A program made the position numbers and the translations under genes. From an uncultured SAR86 cluster bacterium (lineage in GTDB: Bacteria; Pseudomonadota; Gammaproteobacteria; Magnimaribacterales; AG-339-G14), in contig CACILL010000003.1 of the NCBI GenBank assembly GCA_902587545.1, positions 1 through 64,000 on the forward strand: 64,000 nt of DNA, in the 5' to 3' direction. Positions within the stretch are counted from its first letter, which is position 1. Each line of letters opens with the position of its first letter. Positions 1 through 13,310 of the stretch are shown here, one piece after another. Below the pieces are notes generated by a model, which made no database searches, was not told the DNA's origin, and was given only the letters and a program-made list of their open reading frames with translations.

Positions 1-500
1 TAATTTGGATTACTGTCCTGTTATCGACTTTAATATCTTTTCAAAATATTTTTTCTGAAGACTATGAAGATGGAAGCATTGAGCTTTTATTGGCTTCTAG
101 ACAAAATCTTTCATTGATTGTTTTGATAAAAATTTTTGTGAATTGGATTTTTAGTTGTTTACCAATAATCATCCTTTCTGTTTCATCTGTTTTTTTGCTT
201 TATTTTCCTCAGGAGGGCTTAAAAGCTTTAATCATAAGTTTGTTAATTGGAACTCCTACCATTTGTCTTTTTGGAGCGCTAGCCGGAGCACTTTCCCTTG
301 GAAAAAACAGCATCACTGGTCCTGCCTTGATGTTGCCTTTAAGTTTGCCTGTCTTAATACTAGGTACTCAGTCGATTAATTACTCATTGAACGGCATTAA
401 CTTTTCTTCAAACATTTTGTTACTTTCAGCAATACTTATTTTTTTGTTACCAGTTATTTTGTTTGCTTCGGTTGGGGCTTTGAAACTTCATTTTAATTAG
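1..500 (+). CDS. ccmB: Haem exporter protein CcmB (5' partial)
   Basis: Membrane subunit of the CcmABCDE system that loads haem onto CcmE in the periplasm for cytochrome c maturation. The gene runs in from before the window. The frame opens at base 3 and reads through an EDYEDGSIELLL segment, typical of the cytoplasmic loop of CcmB, before four or five hydrophobic membrane segments. A TTG at 90 could look like a start but lies inside conserved sequence, so it is not one. It ends 2 bases before ccmC and is the first gene of a ccm operon; ccmA is expected just upstream, outside the window. The family call rests on this motif, the hydrophobic pattern and the operon. Confidence 0.9.
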   Translation, partial: IWITVLLSTLISFQNIFSEDYEDGSIELLLASRQNLSLIVLIKIFVNWIFSCLPIIILSVSSVFLLYFPQEGLKALIISLLIGTPTICLFGALAGALSLGKNSITGPALMLPLSLPVLILGTQSINYSLNGINFSSNILLLSAILIFLLPVILFASVGALKLHFN

Positions 501-502
501 AT

Positions 503-1252
503 ATGTTTCAGGCATTAAAGAATTTTTATCATAAACTTGGGTCTTTTCCCTGGTTTTACAAAATCTCTGGCAAAGTAATTCCATTTTTAGGATTTTTCAG
601 TATTTTATTGATAGTCATTTCTTCTATTTGGGGCTTATTTTTCTCTCCTACTGATGCGGTTCAGGGAGATGTTTATCGAATAATATATTTTCATGTTCCA
701 GCAGTATCTGTATCTCAAGTCATTTATTATTCAATGTCTGTTGCGGCAGCAGTTTTTTTAATATGGCGTATGAAAATGGCAGGAGTCTATATTAAAAGCC
801 TTGCTCCAATAGGTGCAGCTTTTACCTTTATTGGCTTGCTAAGCGGAGCTATCTGGGGACAGCCAACTTGGGGAACTTGGTGGGTATGGGATGCTCGACT
901 GACCTCTACTTTAGTACTCTTTTTATTTTATTTGGCAATCATTGGCATGCAATCGACTTTTGCCTCAAGAAAATCTGCCGATACCGCGGTTTCAATAATA
1001 ACTTTGGTTGGGGTTGTAAATCTTCCGATAGTAAAAAAATCAGTTGACTGGTGGAATACCCTTCATCAACCTGCATCAATATCTATTTCTGGTGAGTCCT
1101 CTATTTCTAGTGAAATGCTTATCCCATTACTACTCTCAATTTTAGGAGTTTATTTATTTGTTTTTTTTACTGGACTGCTTTTTATGAGAGCAGAAATATC
1201 TTCCAGAGAGCAAAATAAGGAATGGTTCAAAAAACTTTCAAGCAACAATTAA
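503..1252 (+). CDS. ccmC: Haem handling protein CcmC
   Basis: Inner-membrane protein that presents haem to the chaperone CcmE; a member of the haem-handling protein superfamily. The 249 residues hold about six membrane segments and the tryptophan-rich signature WGTWWVWDARLT at residues 123-134, which in this family forms the periplasmic haem platform. Conserved histidines lie on either side, for example in YFHVPA near residue 63. The length matches the family. The start at 503 follows ccmB by 2 bases, so the genes are probably translationally coupled. Confidence 0.96.
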   Translation: MFQALKNFYHKLGSFPWFYKISGKVIPFLGFFSILLIVISSIWGLFFSPTDAVQGDVYRIIYFHVPAVSVSQVIYYSMSVAAAVFLIWRMKMAGVYIKSLAPIGAAFTFIGLLSGAIWGQPTWGTWWVWDARLTSTLVLFLFYLAIIGMQSTFASRKSADTAVSIITLVGVVNLPIVKKSVDWWNTLHQPASISISGESSISSEMLIPLLLSILGVYLFVFFTGLLFMRAEISSREQNKEWFKKLSSNN

Positions 1253-1254
1253 CT

Positions 1255-1392
1255 ATGGATTTCGGAGAATTTAATATTCATATCTGGTCGGTTGTTTCAA
1301 TAACAGGATTTATTTGCTTGCTTTTAATTTATTTGCCGCTGGTAAAAATCAAAAAGAACGAATCCAAGATAAAAAGTAATGAAACAACATAG
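1255..1392 (+). CDS. ccmD: CcmD, small haem exporter subunit
   Basis: A 45-residue reading frame between ccmC and ccmE starting MDFGEFNIHIWS. It has one membrane segment (about residues 9-28) and then a lysine-rich cytoplasmic tail, which is the standard CcmD layout. CcmD helps release holo-CcmE from the CcmABC complex. It starts 2 bases after ccmC and overlaps the ccmE start at 1379 by 14 bases in another frame. Its size, topology and exact operon slot make the identification good despite low sequence conservation in this family. Confidence 0.88.
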   Translation: MDFGEFNIHIWSVVSITGFICLLLIYLPLVKIKKNESKIKSNETT

Positions 1393-1801
1393 ATTAAGAA
1401 GACTTTATGGAGTTCTGTTCATAGTTTTTTGTTCAGCGCTTGCTTTCGTTTTGGTTTATTTTGCCATCAGAGATAATGTAAATTTATTCTACTCACCGTC
1501 AGATTTATTTGAGAATCCACCTCAAGGAAGAAATGCAATAAGAGCAGGAGGTTTAGTCGAAATTGGAAGTCTAAGAAGATCAACAGACTCCTTAGAAATA
1601 GAATTTATAATTACTGACTTAAAAAAATCTATTGCAGTAAATTACACGGGTATTCTTCCAGATTTATTTAAAGAAAATGCTGGAGTAGTTGCTACAGGCT
1701 ACTTTGACAAAAATAAGATGAGTCTTGATGCTTATCAAATTTTAGCTAAGCATGATGAAAACTATGTTCCTAAAGAAGTAAAAAAGGCTCTTGAAAAATG
1801 A
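1379..1801 (+). CDS. ccmE: Haem chaperone CcmE
   Basis: Periplasmic, membrane-anchored chaperone that binds haem covalently and passes it to CcmF. An N-terminal signal anchor (about residues 7-29) precedes an OB-fold domain. The haem-binding histidine is H125 in the motif AKHDENYVP, equivalent to H130 of the E. coli protein with its downstream tyrosine. At 140 residues the length is normal. The stop overlaps the ccmF start by 4 bases (ATGA), a sign of translational coupling. Confidence 0.96.
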   Translation: MKQHRLRRLYGVLFIVFCSALAFVLVYFAIRDNVNLFYSPSDLFENPPQGRNAIRAGGLVEIGSLRRSTDSLEIEFIITDLKKSIAVNYTGILPDLFKENAGVVATGYFDKNKMSLDAYQILAKHDENYVPKEVKKALEK

Positions 1802-3657
1802 TTCCAGAAATAGGTTTATTATTTTTAGTTCTAGCTTTTACCATTTCCAGTTTTTATGTCTTAGGTAACTCTTTCTCGTTTTATAGAAATAACAACTTCA
1901 TTATTTCTCCTAAAATAGTTTATCCATTCTTTTTCAGTGTTCTGTTGAGTTTTATATGTCTTGAAATAAGTTTTTTAACCGACGATTTTAGTGTTTTGTA
2001 TGTGGCAAATAACTCAAATGAGAATCTTCCTGATTATTATAAATTTGCTGCACTATGGGGTGGTCATGAAGGTTCTATGCTTTTGTATCTTTTATTTATT
2101 AGTCTTTGGACTTTGATTTTCTTCTTAAAATCTCAATCTAGTTTTGGAATATTTTTTCTATTCGTCATATTTTCCCTTTTTTCAGGTTTTGTTATCTTTA
2201 CTTCAAATCCTTTCGAAAGATTACTCCCTTTCTCTCCCGAAGGAGGTTTGGATTTAAATCCTTTGCTGCAAGATTTTGCTTTTACTATTCATCCGCCGAC
2301 TCTTTATCTTGGCTATACTGCTCTGACTTTACCGTTTGCTATTGCGATGGCGCGTTGCGTAGACCCAAGTTATAAAAATTGGGCAAGCGATTTAAAAAAT
2401 TGGTCAGTAATTTCTTGGTCGTTTTTAACTTTGGGTATCGCACTGGGAAGTTGGTGGGCTTACTATGAACTTGGTTGGGGAGGTTGGTGGTTTTGGGATC
2501 CAGTTGAAAACTCCTCTTTAATACCCTGGCTTATTGCAACAGCTTTAATTCATTCTGCAATAGCCACCTCTAAGAGAAACATTTTTTCTAAATGGACGGT
2601 GCTTTTATCTTTAGGGGCAATTTTATCTAGCTACATTGGCCTATTTTTAGTTAGGTCAGGGATTGTTACCTCAGTCCACACTTTTGCCTTAGATCCTGAA
2701 AGAGGCTTGATTCTTCTTTTTATAATTTTATTTGTTTTAATTTTTTCTTTGATTATTTACTCAAGCTCAAAACTAACCGATTTAAGTTATACAAATGGAT
2801 CTATTCTTTCTAGAGAATTTTTCTTTTTAATTAATAACGTATTTTTAATTATTTTGGCGGTTGCTATTCTTTTTGGGACTATTTACCCAATAATCTATGA
2901 AATTTTTTCTGGAGGAAAAGATATTTCTGTTGGCAAGCCTTATTTTGATTCTGTAACCGTACCCATTGCATTCTTTTTGGCTTTTTTTCAGGGATTTGGA
3001 ATTCTTAGTAACTGGTCTTCAAGAACAACCGAAACTAAGAATTTGTATGCTTATTTTGCAATCTTAATTTTATTGACTGTTAGTTTGAGTGCGCTCTTTT
3101 TAAATAATATTTCAGTATCAATCATGGTAACGAACTTGATGATTTCTAGTATTTTGGCAGGTCTAATTTATTACGCTTTTTTACAAATAAAAAATTCTAG
3201 AAAAGTTAATTTATCAATGGGATTTTCACATTTTGGAATTGCAGTGATGATTTTAGGAATAGGACTTGTTTCATCTTTGGAATCTCAAAAAGAGTTGATC
3301 GCTTTCAAGGAAAAACCATTTGAACTGAAAAATTATAAAATCACTTACTTAGGAGAAGAAAAAAACATTGCTCAAAATTTCTCTTCAGATGAGGTAAGTT
3401 TTAGTGTGGAAAATTTAAACCAGGAGTTTAATTTGATTGCTGAGAAAAGGTATTATCCGGTTTCAAAATCAATAATGACTGAAGCGGCAATATATCCTTC
3501 TATTAAAGAAGATCTCTATATTTCTATTGGCGACCAGGTTGAAGAGGGTTGGGTAGTAAAAGCACAATTGAAGCCTTTTGTTAGACTCATTTGGCTGGGA
3601 GCTTTGATAATGGCTTTTGGAGGATTTTTAAGTTTGTTTAGATTCAAAAGCTTATGA
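1798..3657 (+). CDS. ccmF: Cytochrome c haem lyase subunit CcmF
   Basis: Large inner-membrane protein that, with CcmH and CcmI, attaches haem to apocytochrome c. The 619 residues contain about 15 membrane segments and the WWFWDP tryptophan signature (W230-D234) preceded by GWGG. A second haem-family feature, ALWGGHEGS, lies near residue 86, and the FTIHPPTLYLGY segment near residue 161 is also typical. Length is slightly below the usual 640-660. It overlaps ccmE and the downstream ccmG gene by 4 bases each. Confidence 0.97.
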   Translation: MIPEIGLLFLVLAFTISSFYVLGNSFSFYRNNNFIISPKIVYPFFFSVLLSFICLEISFLTDDFSVLYVANNSNENLPDYYKFAALWGGHEGSMLLYLLFISLWTLIFFLKSQSSFGIFFLFVIFSLFSGFVIFTSNPFERLLPFSPEGGLDLNPLLQDFAFTIHPPTLYLGYTALTLPFAIAMARCVDPSYKNWASDLKNWSVISWSFLTLGIALGSWWAYYELGWGGWWFWDPVENSSLIPWLIATALIHSAIATSKRNIFSKWTVLLSLGAILSSYIGLFLVRSGIVTSVHTFALDPERGLILLFIILFVLIFSLIIYSSSKLTDLSYTNGSILSREFFFLINNVFLIILAVAILFGTIYPIIYEIFSGGKDISVGKPYFDSVTVPIAFFLAFFQGFGILSNWSSRTTETKNLYAYFAILILLTVSLSALFLNNISVSIMVTNLMISSILAGLIYYAFLQIKNSRKVNLSMGFSHFGIAVMILGIGLVSSLESQKELIAFKEKPFELKNYKITYLGEEKNIAQNFSSDEVSFSVENLNQEFNLIAEKRYYPVSKSIMTEAAIYPSIKEDLYISIGDQVEEGWVVKAQLKPFVRLIWLGALIMAFGGFLSLFRFKSL

Positions 3658-4163
3658 AAATCACAAGATATATAGGTTATTTTTCTTTAATTTTGACTTT
3701 ATTTATCTTCTCTGTTTTTTTTATAAATCTCTTTGAAGAGAAAGTGGTAAATTTTCCAGAAAGAAATCTTCCCTTAGGAGAGATAAAAACCTTTGATGGA
3801 AATCTTCTGGATGTAAGTTTATTAAAAAAGAATGAATTTTCTTTATTAAACGTCTGGGCTACATGGTGTATCAATTGTAAGTTAGAACATGGTTTTTTGA
3901 TGGCAAAAAAAGCTGAAGGTTGGAACATTATTGGTTTGAACTATAAAGACGATTTAGAAAAAGCATTTAAATGGTTGGATCAATATGGAAATCCTTATTT
4001 TGTAAATCTTTATGATCAAGACGGCACATATGGCTTTAACCTCGGGGTATCTGGGGCACCAGAAACTTATCTTCTTAAAAAGGATAAAATTTTACAAAAA
4101 CACATTGGCATCATGTCTGAAAAAGTTTGGAATGATAAATTTATTCCCCTAATCAAGAAATAA
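3654..4163 (+). CDS. ccmG: Thiol:disulfide interchange protein CcmG/DsbE
   Basis: Membrane-anchored periplasmic thioredoxin that keeps the CXXCH cysteines of apocytochrome c reduced. An N-terminal membrane anchor precedes a thioredoxin fold with the active site WCINC (C72 and C75) inside WATWC. A GAPETYL segment near residue 136 carries the cis-proline loop and glutamate typical of CcmG. It overlaps ccmF by 4 bases and is followed after 1 base by ccmH. The CINC active site differs from the CPTC of E. coli but stays within the family's range. Its likely electron donor is the DsbD-like protein at 32812-34824. Confidence 0.93.
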   Translation: MKITRYIGYFSLILTLFIFSVFFINLFEEKVVNFPERNLPLGEIKTFDGNLLDVSLLKKNEFSLLNVWATWCINCKLEHGFLMAKKAEGWNIIGLNYKDDLEKAFKWLDQYGNPYFVNLYDQDGTYGFNLGVSGAPETYLLKKDKILQKHIGIMSEKVWNDKFIPLIKK

Positions 4164-4164
4164 A

Positions 4165-4533
4165 ATGTTGTTCTTGATATCAGTTTTTTTTCTATCTTTT
4201 TCCTTGGAAGCAAAGAATATTTACGAGTTTTCAAATGAAAATTTGGAGAAAGATTTTATTGAGCTATCGCAGGAAGTGAGCTGTCCTCTTTGTGCTGGAT
4301 CCTCTATTGCAGAATCTGATTCCGACATAGCAAACGATTTGAAAAACGCTATTTTTATTCAGCTTGAAAATGGTAAAACTCCCAAAGAAATTAAAAATAA
4401 TTTAATTAAGCTTTACGGAGAGGGTATTTTGTTTATGCCAGAAAATAAAATATCAATTTTAATTTTATATGGATTTCCCTTATTGCTAATTGGTTTTGGT
4501 ATTTTCTTTCTTTTCAATTTTTCAAAAAAATGA
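4165..4533 (+). CDS. ccmH: Cytochrome c maturation protein CcmH (N-terminal type)
   Basis: Membrane-anchored protein with a CPLC redox pair (C40 and C43) in the CcmH motif CPLCAGSSIAESDSDIANDL, which reduces apocytochrome c haem-binding cysteines with CcmG. A signal peptide (about 1-16) and one C-terminal membrane helix (about 98-118) frame a three-helix domain. At 122 residues it is the short form, equivalent to the N-terminal half of E. coli CcmH; the TPR half is the separate next gene, overlapping by 4 bases. Confidence 0.94.
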   Translation: MLFLISVFFLSFSLEAKNIYEFSNENLEKDFIELSQEVSCPLCAGSSIAESDSDIANDLKNAIFIQLENGKTPKEIKNNLIKLYGEGILFMPENKISILILYGFPLLLIGFGIFFLFNFSKK

Positions 4534-5078
4534 ATTTTAAAGTCATTAGTTACCTCGCAATCATCATTTTTTCTTTTTTTCTTTTTTTTCTGATACAAGG
4601 TTATGGCTCTTTAAAAAAATTCGCATTTCAAGACGATTACTCTGCATTTCTTATTTCGGATGAGCTGCGTGATATGCAGATAGATTTTAATTACTTGAAT
4701 GCTTCAGAAGTAATGCTTTCTGGAAAGAGATTTTTTTTTGATGAACAATTTAAATTGGCAATTAAAAGTTTTAATTTTTTGATAGATGAATATCCAGATT
4801 TGATTGATTCTAGCGTACATTCTTTTCTGGCAGAGTCACATTACGAGTTGCAAGGTAAATTCAGTAGCGACGTCACCAATCATGTAGAAAAAGCTTTGTA
4901 TTTAAATCCATCCGACACAAGAGCTCTATCACTTCAAGGTTTAAACTATTTTCAACAAAATAACTTTGAAGAAGCCCTCAAAAGCTGGTCAATAGCCCTT
5001 GAAAATTCTACTAATAATAAAGAAAAAGAATCCTTGATTATTGCAATGAATCTTGCATTAAAAGAGCTTGAAAATTAG
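4530..5078 (+). CDS. CcmI-like TPR protein
   Basis: Last gene of the ccm operon, overlapping ccmH by 4 bases. An N-terminal membrane helix (about residues 5-24) is followed by a helical region with TPR-like repeats from about residue 60 to the end, for example ALYLNPSDTRALSLQGLNYF. CcmI proteins bind the C-terminus of apocytochrome c and deliver it to CcmF. At 182 residues it is much shorter than full CcmI (about 400) and has a single membrane segment, resembling the C-terminal TPR part of E. coli CcmH. The role is inferred from position and fold. Confidence 0.75.
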   Translation: MNFKVISYLAIIIFSFFLFFLIQGYGSLKKFAFQDDYSAFLISDELRDMQIDFNYLNASEVMLSGKRFFFDEQFKLAIKSFNFLIDEYPDLIDSSVHSFLAESHYELQGKFSSDVTNHVEKALYLNPSDTRALSLQGLNYFQQNNFEEALKSWSIALENSTNNKEKESLIIAMNLALKELEN

Positions 5079-5127
5079 AAAAAATAGGGTTTTAAAGGCC
5101 TAAATCGGTTAAAATATACATCCAAGG

Positions 5128-7559
5128 ATGAGATTAAAAAACATCAGCCTATCTGGTTTTAAATCTTTCGTGGACCCCACGAAAATTTCCTTCCCTAGCA
5201 GCATGAGTGGAGTAGTCGGGCCTAATGGTTGCGGTAAATCCAATATTATCGACGCTGTTAGATGGGTTATGGGAGAAATATCTGCTAAAAATTTAAGAGG
5301 CGAAAATATGGCCGATGTTATTTTTAGTGGATCATCATCCAGAGCGCCTTCGAGCCGTGCTTCTGTAGAACTTTTATTTGATAATTCTTTAGGAAAATTA
5401 GGCGGGGAATATTCAAGCTATTCAGAAATTTCTGTCAAACGAGTTTTAGAAATTGATGGAAGATCTATCTACTTTTTAAACGGCTCAGAATGTAGAAGAA
5501 AAGACATTACAGATATATTCCTTGGCACTGGTCTCGGACCTAGAAGTTATGCAGTCATTGAACAAGAAATGGCGACTAAGCTAATAAGCTCTAAACCTGA
5601 AGAACTAAGAATGTACATTGAAGAGGTTGCAGGTATTTCAGTTTATCGCGAAAGGAAAAAAGAAACCGAATCAAGAATTAAGAAAACTAAAGAGAATCTC
5701 AGCCGAGTTAAAGATCTTAAAGATGAGATTGAAAGACAGCTTTTAAAACTTAAAAGACAGGTAAAGTCAGCTGAAAGATACGAAGCATTAAAAGCTGAAG
5801 AAAAGTCAAAAAAAGGCCTTTTGAAAGCAATATCATGGCAAACAAGAAAAGAAAAAATTTCAAATATAGATTTATCAATCAAAGAACTTGAATCAAGCCT
5901 TGAAAAAGAAAGAACTCTTAAAATCTCACTTAACTCCGAAATAGATAAATCTAAAGTAACTCAATCTGAAATTCAGCAAAAAATAGACAAAGTTCAACAG
6001 GATTACTATTCAAGCGGCGCGGACCTTACTAGTTCTGAACAAGAATTATCTTTGTTGAAAGAAAAGAGAAAAGACCTTCTTTTAGAAAAAGACCAAATGG
6101 AAGAGACGTTAAATAGTTTTTCTTCCGATAAAGATAATTTATCAAAAGAGTTGTCTGAAGCTGAATTAGAACTTTCAAAAAAAGAACCAGAACTTCAAGC
6201 CTTAGACGAAAGTTTTTCTAAACTTGAGGGAGCAATGTCCCCAGATTTCCTTGTAGAAAAAATCTTTCTTGACGTGTCAAATCTAACGGTTTCTTTGGAA
6301 GAGACTACAAGGGATTTCTCAACAAAAACAGAGAGCGATATCCAAGAAATTCATTCTTTTACTTTAGAAATTAAAAACAAGTTAGAAAAACTAAAGGAAT
6401 CAATTAAACATCAATCTCAATATCAAGAAGAAAAGTTTAAGGCTCAAAAAACTGAACTTCTTTCTTTGAGCTCAGAAATTACGTCTTTCAAAGTAAAAAT
6501 AGCTGAAATTAAGAGTAAATTATCTGCAATCGAAAGTTCCAAGCTTAATACTATTACTGCAAAAAACTCTCTTGAAGAAAAGCTATATGAGATTGAAGGC
6601 CCAATACAGAAAATTGAAGCAGATATTAAGCCCTTATTAGACTCTAGGATAGACGTAGAGGGAAACCTGTCAAAACTAAGACAAGATTTTAATGACTTAA
6701 ACGAAAGCATAAGAGCCAACGAGCGAAGAATTCACGAAACTGATCTAAGTCTTGAAGACTTTAATAAAGATATTCAAAAATATAAATTAGAAAGACAAGG
6801 ATTTATTTCTGAGTCAGCAATTTTTGAAGAACAACTTAAAAACGACAATTATGAAATTCAAGTACTGCTGGATGAAATTACTGAAAATATGACCGAAGAG
6901 TCACTGGTAGAAGAAATTTCAAAAATTGAAACTTCAATAGAAAGAATCGGCCCGATAAATTTAGCTGCATCTGAAGAATATAAATTAGAAGAAGAAAGAA
7001 ACTCTGAAATTGATACTCAAATGTCTGAATTGAATAGTGCGCTGGAAACCTTGCAAGGGGCGATTAAGAAAATTGATTTGGAATCAAGAACAAAATTTAA
7101 AGACACATTGGATATGCTAAATATTAAATTAGGTGAGCTTTTTCCAAAACTTTTTGGCGGTGGTTTCGCAAAATTAGAATTAACTGAAAGAGATTTATTA
7201 GAATCTGGAGTGCTTTTCAAGGCTATGCCTCCAGGAAAAAAGAACGTAAATGTTTCCCAATTATCGGGTGGAGAAAAAGCTTTATCGTCTATAGCATTGG
7301 TATTTAGCTTTTTTTCTCTAAATCCAGCGCCTTTTTGTATTCTTGATGAGATAGATGCTCCATTGGATGACTTTAATACTTCAAGATTTATCAATATGGT
7401 TGAAGAAATGTCTGAAAAGGTTCAATTTATTTTCGTAACGCACAATAAAATTTCAATGGAAAAAAGTAAACACCTTATGGGTGTTACTATGCAGGAGCCA
7501 GGTGTATCAAGATTGGTTTCTGTGGATGTCGATGAAGCTCTAAAAATGGCTGCAAGTTA

Positions 7560-7560
<1 letters not shown>
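5128..7560 (+). CDS. smc: Short SMC-type chromosome segregation ATPase
   Basis: Chromosome-organising ATPase. The N-terminal head has the Walker A motif GPNGCGKSN (about residues 31-39). The C-terminal head has the ABC signature LSGGEKALSS (from residue 712), Walker B with D-loop ILDEIDAPLDD (about 738-748) and FVTHNK. Long charged coiled-coil stretches fill residues 170-650. At 810 residues it is about 350 shorter than typical bacterial SMC (1150-1190), and I see no glycine-rich hinge domain in the middle and no CXXC zinc hook. The gene precedes zipA and ligA, as smc does in Pseudomonas. No ScpA or ScpB gene is in the window. Confidence 0.88.
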
Positions 7561-10855
<3,295 letters not shown>

Positions 10856-10859
<4 letters not shown>

Positions 10860-12100
10860 TTCTTTGAACCAGTAGGTATTTCGTTAAACGGAACGTTTTT
10901 ATCTACCCTAATATCTTGCGGCATTCCAAGGACTTGCTCAGCAATAATATTCTTAAGTACTTCGTCAGTTCCACCTGCAATTCTTATAAGAGGCGCTCCA
11001 AGTAAGCTTCCTTGAAAAATTGCAGTTTCTTCATCTCTTGCAATTGAGGCATTATCCATTAGATCCATGCCATAGTTTGCAATATCTTGAAGTTTATTTG
11101 CACTAACTATCTTAGTTATAGAAGCTTCAGGACCAGGAGTGCTTCCTTGAGATAAAGCCGAGATGTTTCTCATTTTTGTGTACTTCAGACCGGATTGCTC
11201 ACAATACCAATCAGCAAGTTTTTCTCTGACAGCACCATTTGAAATGGCAGTATCACCATTGAAATCTTGATCTTTAGCAAGTTCAAAAATTTCTTGGAAA
11301 TCTACTCCAGATGCATCACCTACAGCAAGTCTCTCATTCATAAGAGTGGTTAAAGAAACCTTCCAACCGTCTCCAATTTCACCAAGACGTTGTGAATCAG
11401 GAATTTTTACATCGGTAAAGTAAACTTCATTAAAGTTTGCTCCACCTGTGATTTGTTTGATTGGTCTAACTTCAACTCCAGGAGACTTCATATCCAGAAA
11501 GAAGTAGGTAAGGCCTTTATGTTTAGGAGCTGAGAAATCACTTCTAGTGACAATGATTCCATAATCACTGTAGTGGGCTCCTGAAGTCCATACTTTTTGA
11601 CCATTAATAGTCCAGGTATCACCATCCAGTTCAGCTTTAGTTTTAATACCTGCTAAATCAGAACCAGCTCCAGGCTCACTAAACAATTGACACCAAATTT
11701 CTTCACCTTTTGCCATTGGAGGGAGATATCTTTTTTTCTGTTCTTCTGTTGCATATAGCATTAATACTGGACCTGCCATACCTTGACCAATCTCAAAAAA
11801 ACCACCTGGTACTTTAAATTTGGATTCTTCTTGTCCCCAAATTACTCTTTCCATTGGTGTCGCATCACGTCCACCATAATCTTTAGGCCAATGAAGACAT
11901 GCCCAGCCAGCATCGTATTTCTTTGCTTGCCAAGCTTTGGCATCTTTAAGCGCGCTTGATTCTCCAGATTCGCCCTCTCCACTCATTTCTGCAGGACGGT
12001 AAATGTCTTTGGCATGCTCTTTTTTATCTGCATTAGCAGATAACCAAGAATTTACCTCATCTCTAAAATTTGCTTCGTCTTTAGTATCGTTAAAATCCAT
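10856..12100 (-). CDS. Acyl-CoA dehydrogenase, large-type subunit
   Basis: FAD-dependent alpha,beta-dehydrogenation of an acyl-CoA thioester. The 414 residues show the family landmarks FSEPGAGSDLAG (FAD and substrate loop), GQKVWTSGAHYSDYG, and a C-terminal GGTDEVLKNIIAEQVLG. A GGAGG ribosome site lies 6 bases before the start. The gene follows the 370-residue acyl-CoA dehydrogenase by 24 bases on the same strand. Such paired, unequal genes resemble the heteromeric FadE pairs of steroid side-chain degradation, in which each half contributes to the active site. The substrate cannot be read from sequence. Confidence 0.9.
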
Positions 12101-12124
12101 GTTTATCCTCCGATTTATTTAATT

Positions 12125-13237
12125 TTAAGTTGGTGAATTACTTTTTTCTAGTGATGTAATTAATTTATCTTTCCATATTCCTTGACTGCCTATGTTACTG
12201 GAAAGCAATCTTGCTCTTCTATAGAAAAGATGACAATCAAATTCCCAAGTAGCACCCATTCCCCCATGAGTTTGAATGTTTTCTTTTGAGCATTCATAAA
12301 ATGCTTTTGTTGCACTTACTCGAGCAGTAGCTGCGGCAGTGGGAAGCTCAGGGGCATCATTACTCAGAGCCCAGGCACCGTAGTAACAGTTAGAACGAGC
12401 CAATTGCAGTGAAATATACATATCAGCTACTTTGTGTTTGATAGCTTGAAAAGAAGCAATAGCTCTTCCGAAAGCATATCTACCCATAGCATAATCTTTA
12501 GCTTGATTCATTGCAGCTTCAGCACCACCTACTTGTTCAAAAGCAAATAAAACCGCAGATTGATCTAGAAGTTTTTCTATGTCTTCCCAAGCATCTGCGC
12601 TTAGTTCTTGAGCAGGTGTATTTTTAAAAGATATATCAGCATGAGATCTAGAAGGATCAAAAGTTTCTAAAGAATCAATTTCCACCCCATCAGCAGACAA
12701 ATCAACTAGATAAAGGCCAATTTTATTTTTACCTGAAGTTGCAGATACCAGAGCAAAATTTGCTATATCTCCATCAGGCACAGCAACTTTTTTTCCAGTG
12801 ATTTTTCCAGATTTAGCAGCAACACTTATTCCAGACTCGCTAGGAAATGTTGTTTTTTCTGAATGCGCGAAAGTACCTATAATTTCGCCGCTAGCTAATT
12901 TTGGGAGAAATTCCTTTTTAATATCTTCATTTGAGGAATTTAGAATTGCTGTAGTAGCAAGATAAACACTTGAAGAGAAGGGAACTGGAGCTATTCCTCT
13001 ACCAAGTTCTTCAGCAATGACACACAATTCTAAAAAGCCCATACCTATTCCACCGTATTCTTCAGGAATGGTAGTAGCCGTTAAGCCCATTTGAACTAGC
13101 TGATTCCAAAGTTCTTTATCAAACTTTTCTTCTCCCTCTAAAACATTTCTATTTCTTTTTACAGAATTCTCTTTATCAAGAAGTTTTTTCACCTCTTCTT
13201 TCATCAACAATTGATCTTCAGAAAAATTAAAATTCAT
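12125..13237 (-). CDS. Acyl-CoA dehydrogenase, small-type subunit
   Basis: Second acyl-CoA dehydrogenase of the pair, upstream in the minus-strand operon. Family features include EEYGGIGMGFLELCVIAEELGRG, FGRAIASFQAIKHKVADMYI and THGGMGATWEFDCHLFYRRA. At 370 residues it is short, and it lacks the canonical TEPxAGSD-type loop seen in its partner (FAHSEKTTFPSESG in that place). That fits a subunit of a heteromeric alpha2beta2 enzyme. An AAAGGAG ribosome site precedes the ATG by 5 bases. Substrate unknown; a role in degrading branched or cyclic acyl chains is inference. Confidence 0.88.
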   Translation of the reverse strand: MNFNFSEDQLLMKEEVKKLLDKENSVKRNRNVLEGEEKFDKELWNQLVQMGLTATTIPEEYGGIGMGFLELCVIAEELGRGIAPVPFSSSVYLATTAILNSSNEDIKKEFLPKLASGEIIGTFAHSEKTTFPSESGISVAAKSGKITGKKVAVPDGDIANFALVSATSGKNKIGLYLVDLSADGVEIDSLETFDPSRSHADISFKNTPAQELSADAWEDIEKLLDQSAVLFAFEQVGGAEAAMNQAKDYAMGRYAFGRAIASFQAIKHKVADMYISLQLARSNCYYGAWALSNDAPELPTAAATARVSATKAFYECSKENIQTHGGMGATWEFDCHLFYRRARLLSSNIGSQGIWKDKLITSLEKSNSPT

Positions 13238-13310
13238 TTGTTCTCCTTTAAATAATAGCTTTCTATTCTAACCATGAATTAAAATAAACAAAATAACCAA
13301 TCTCAAGTAA

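Noticed and set aside
90-500. A separate gene starting at TTG 90.
   Set aside because: The frame is open upstream and conserved CcmB sequence continues to the window edge.
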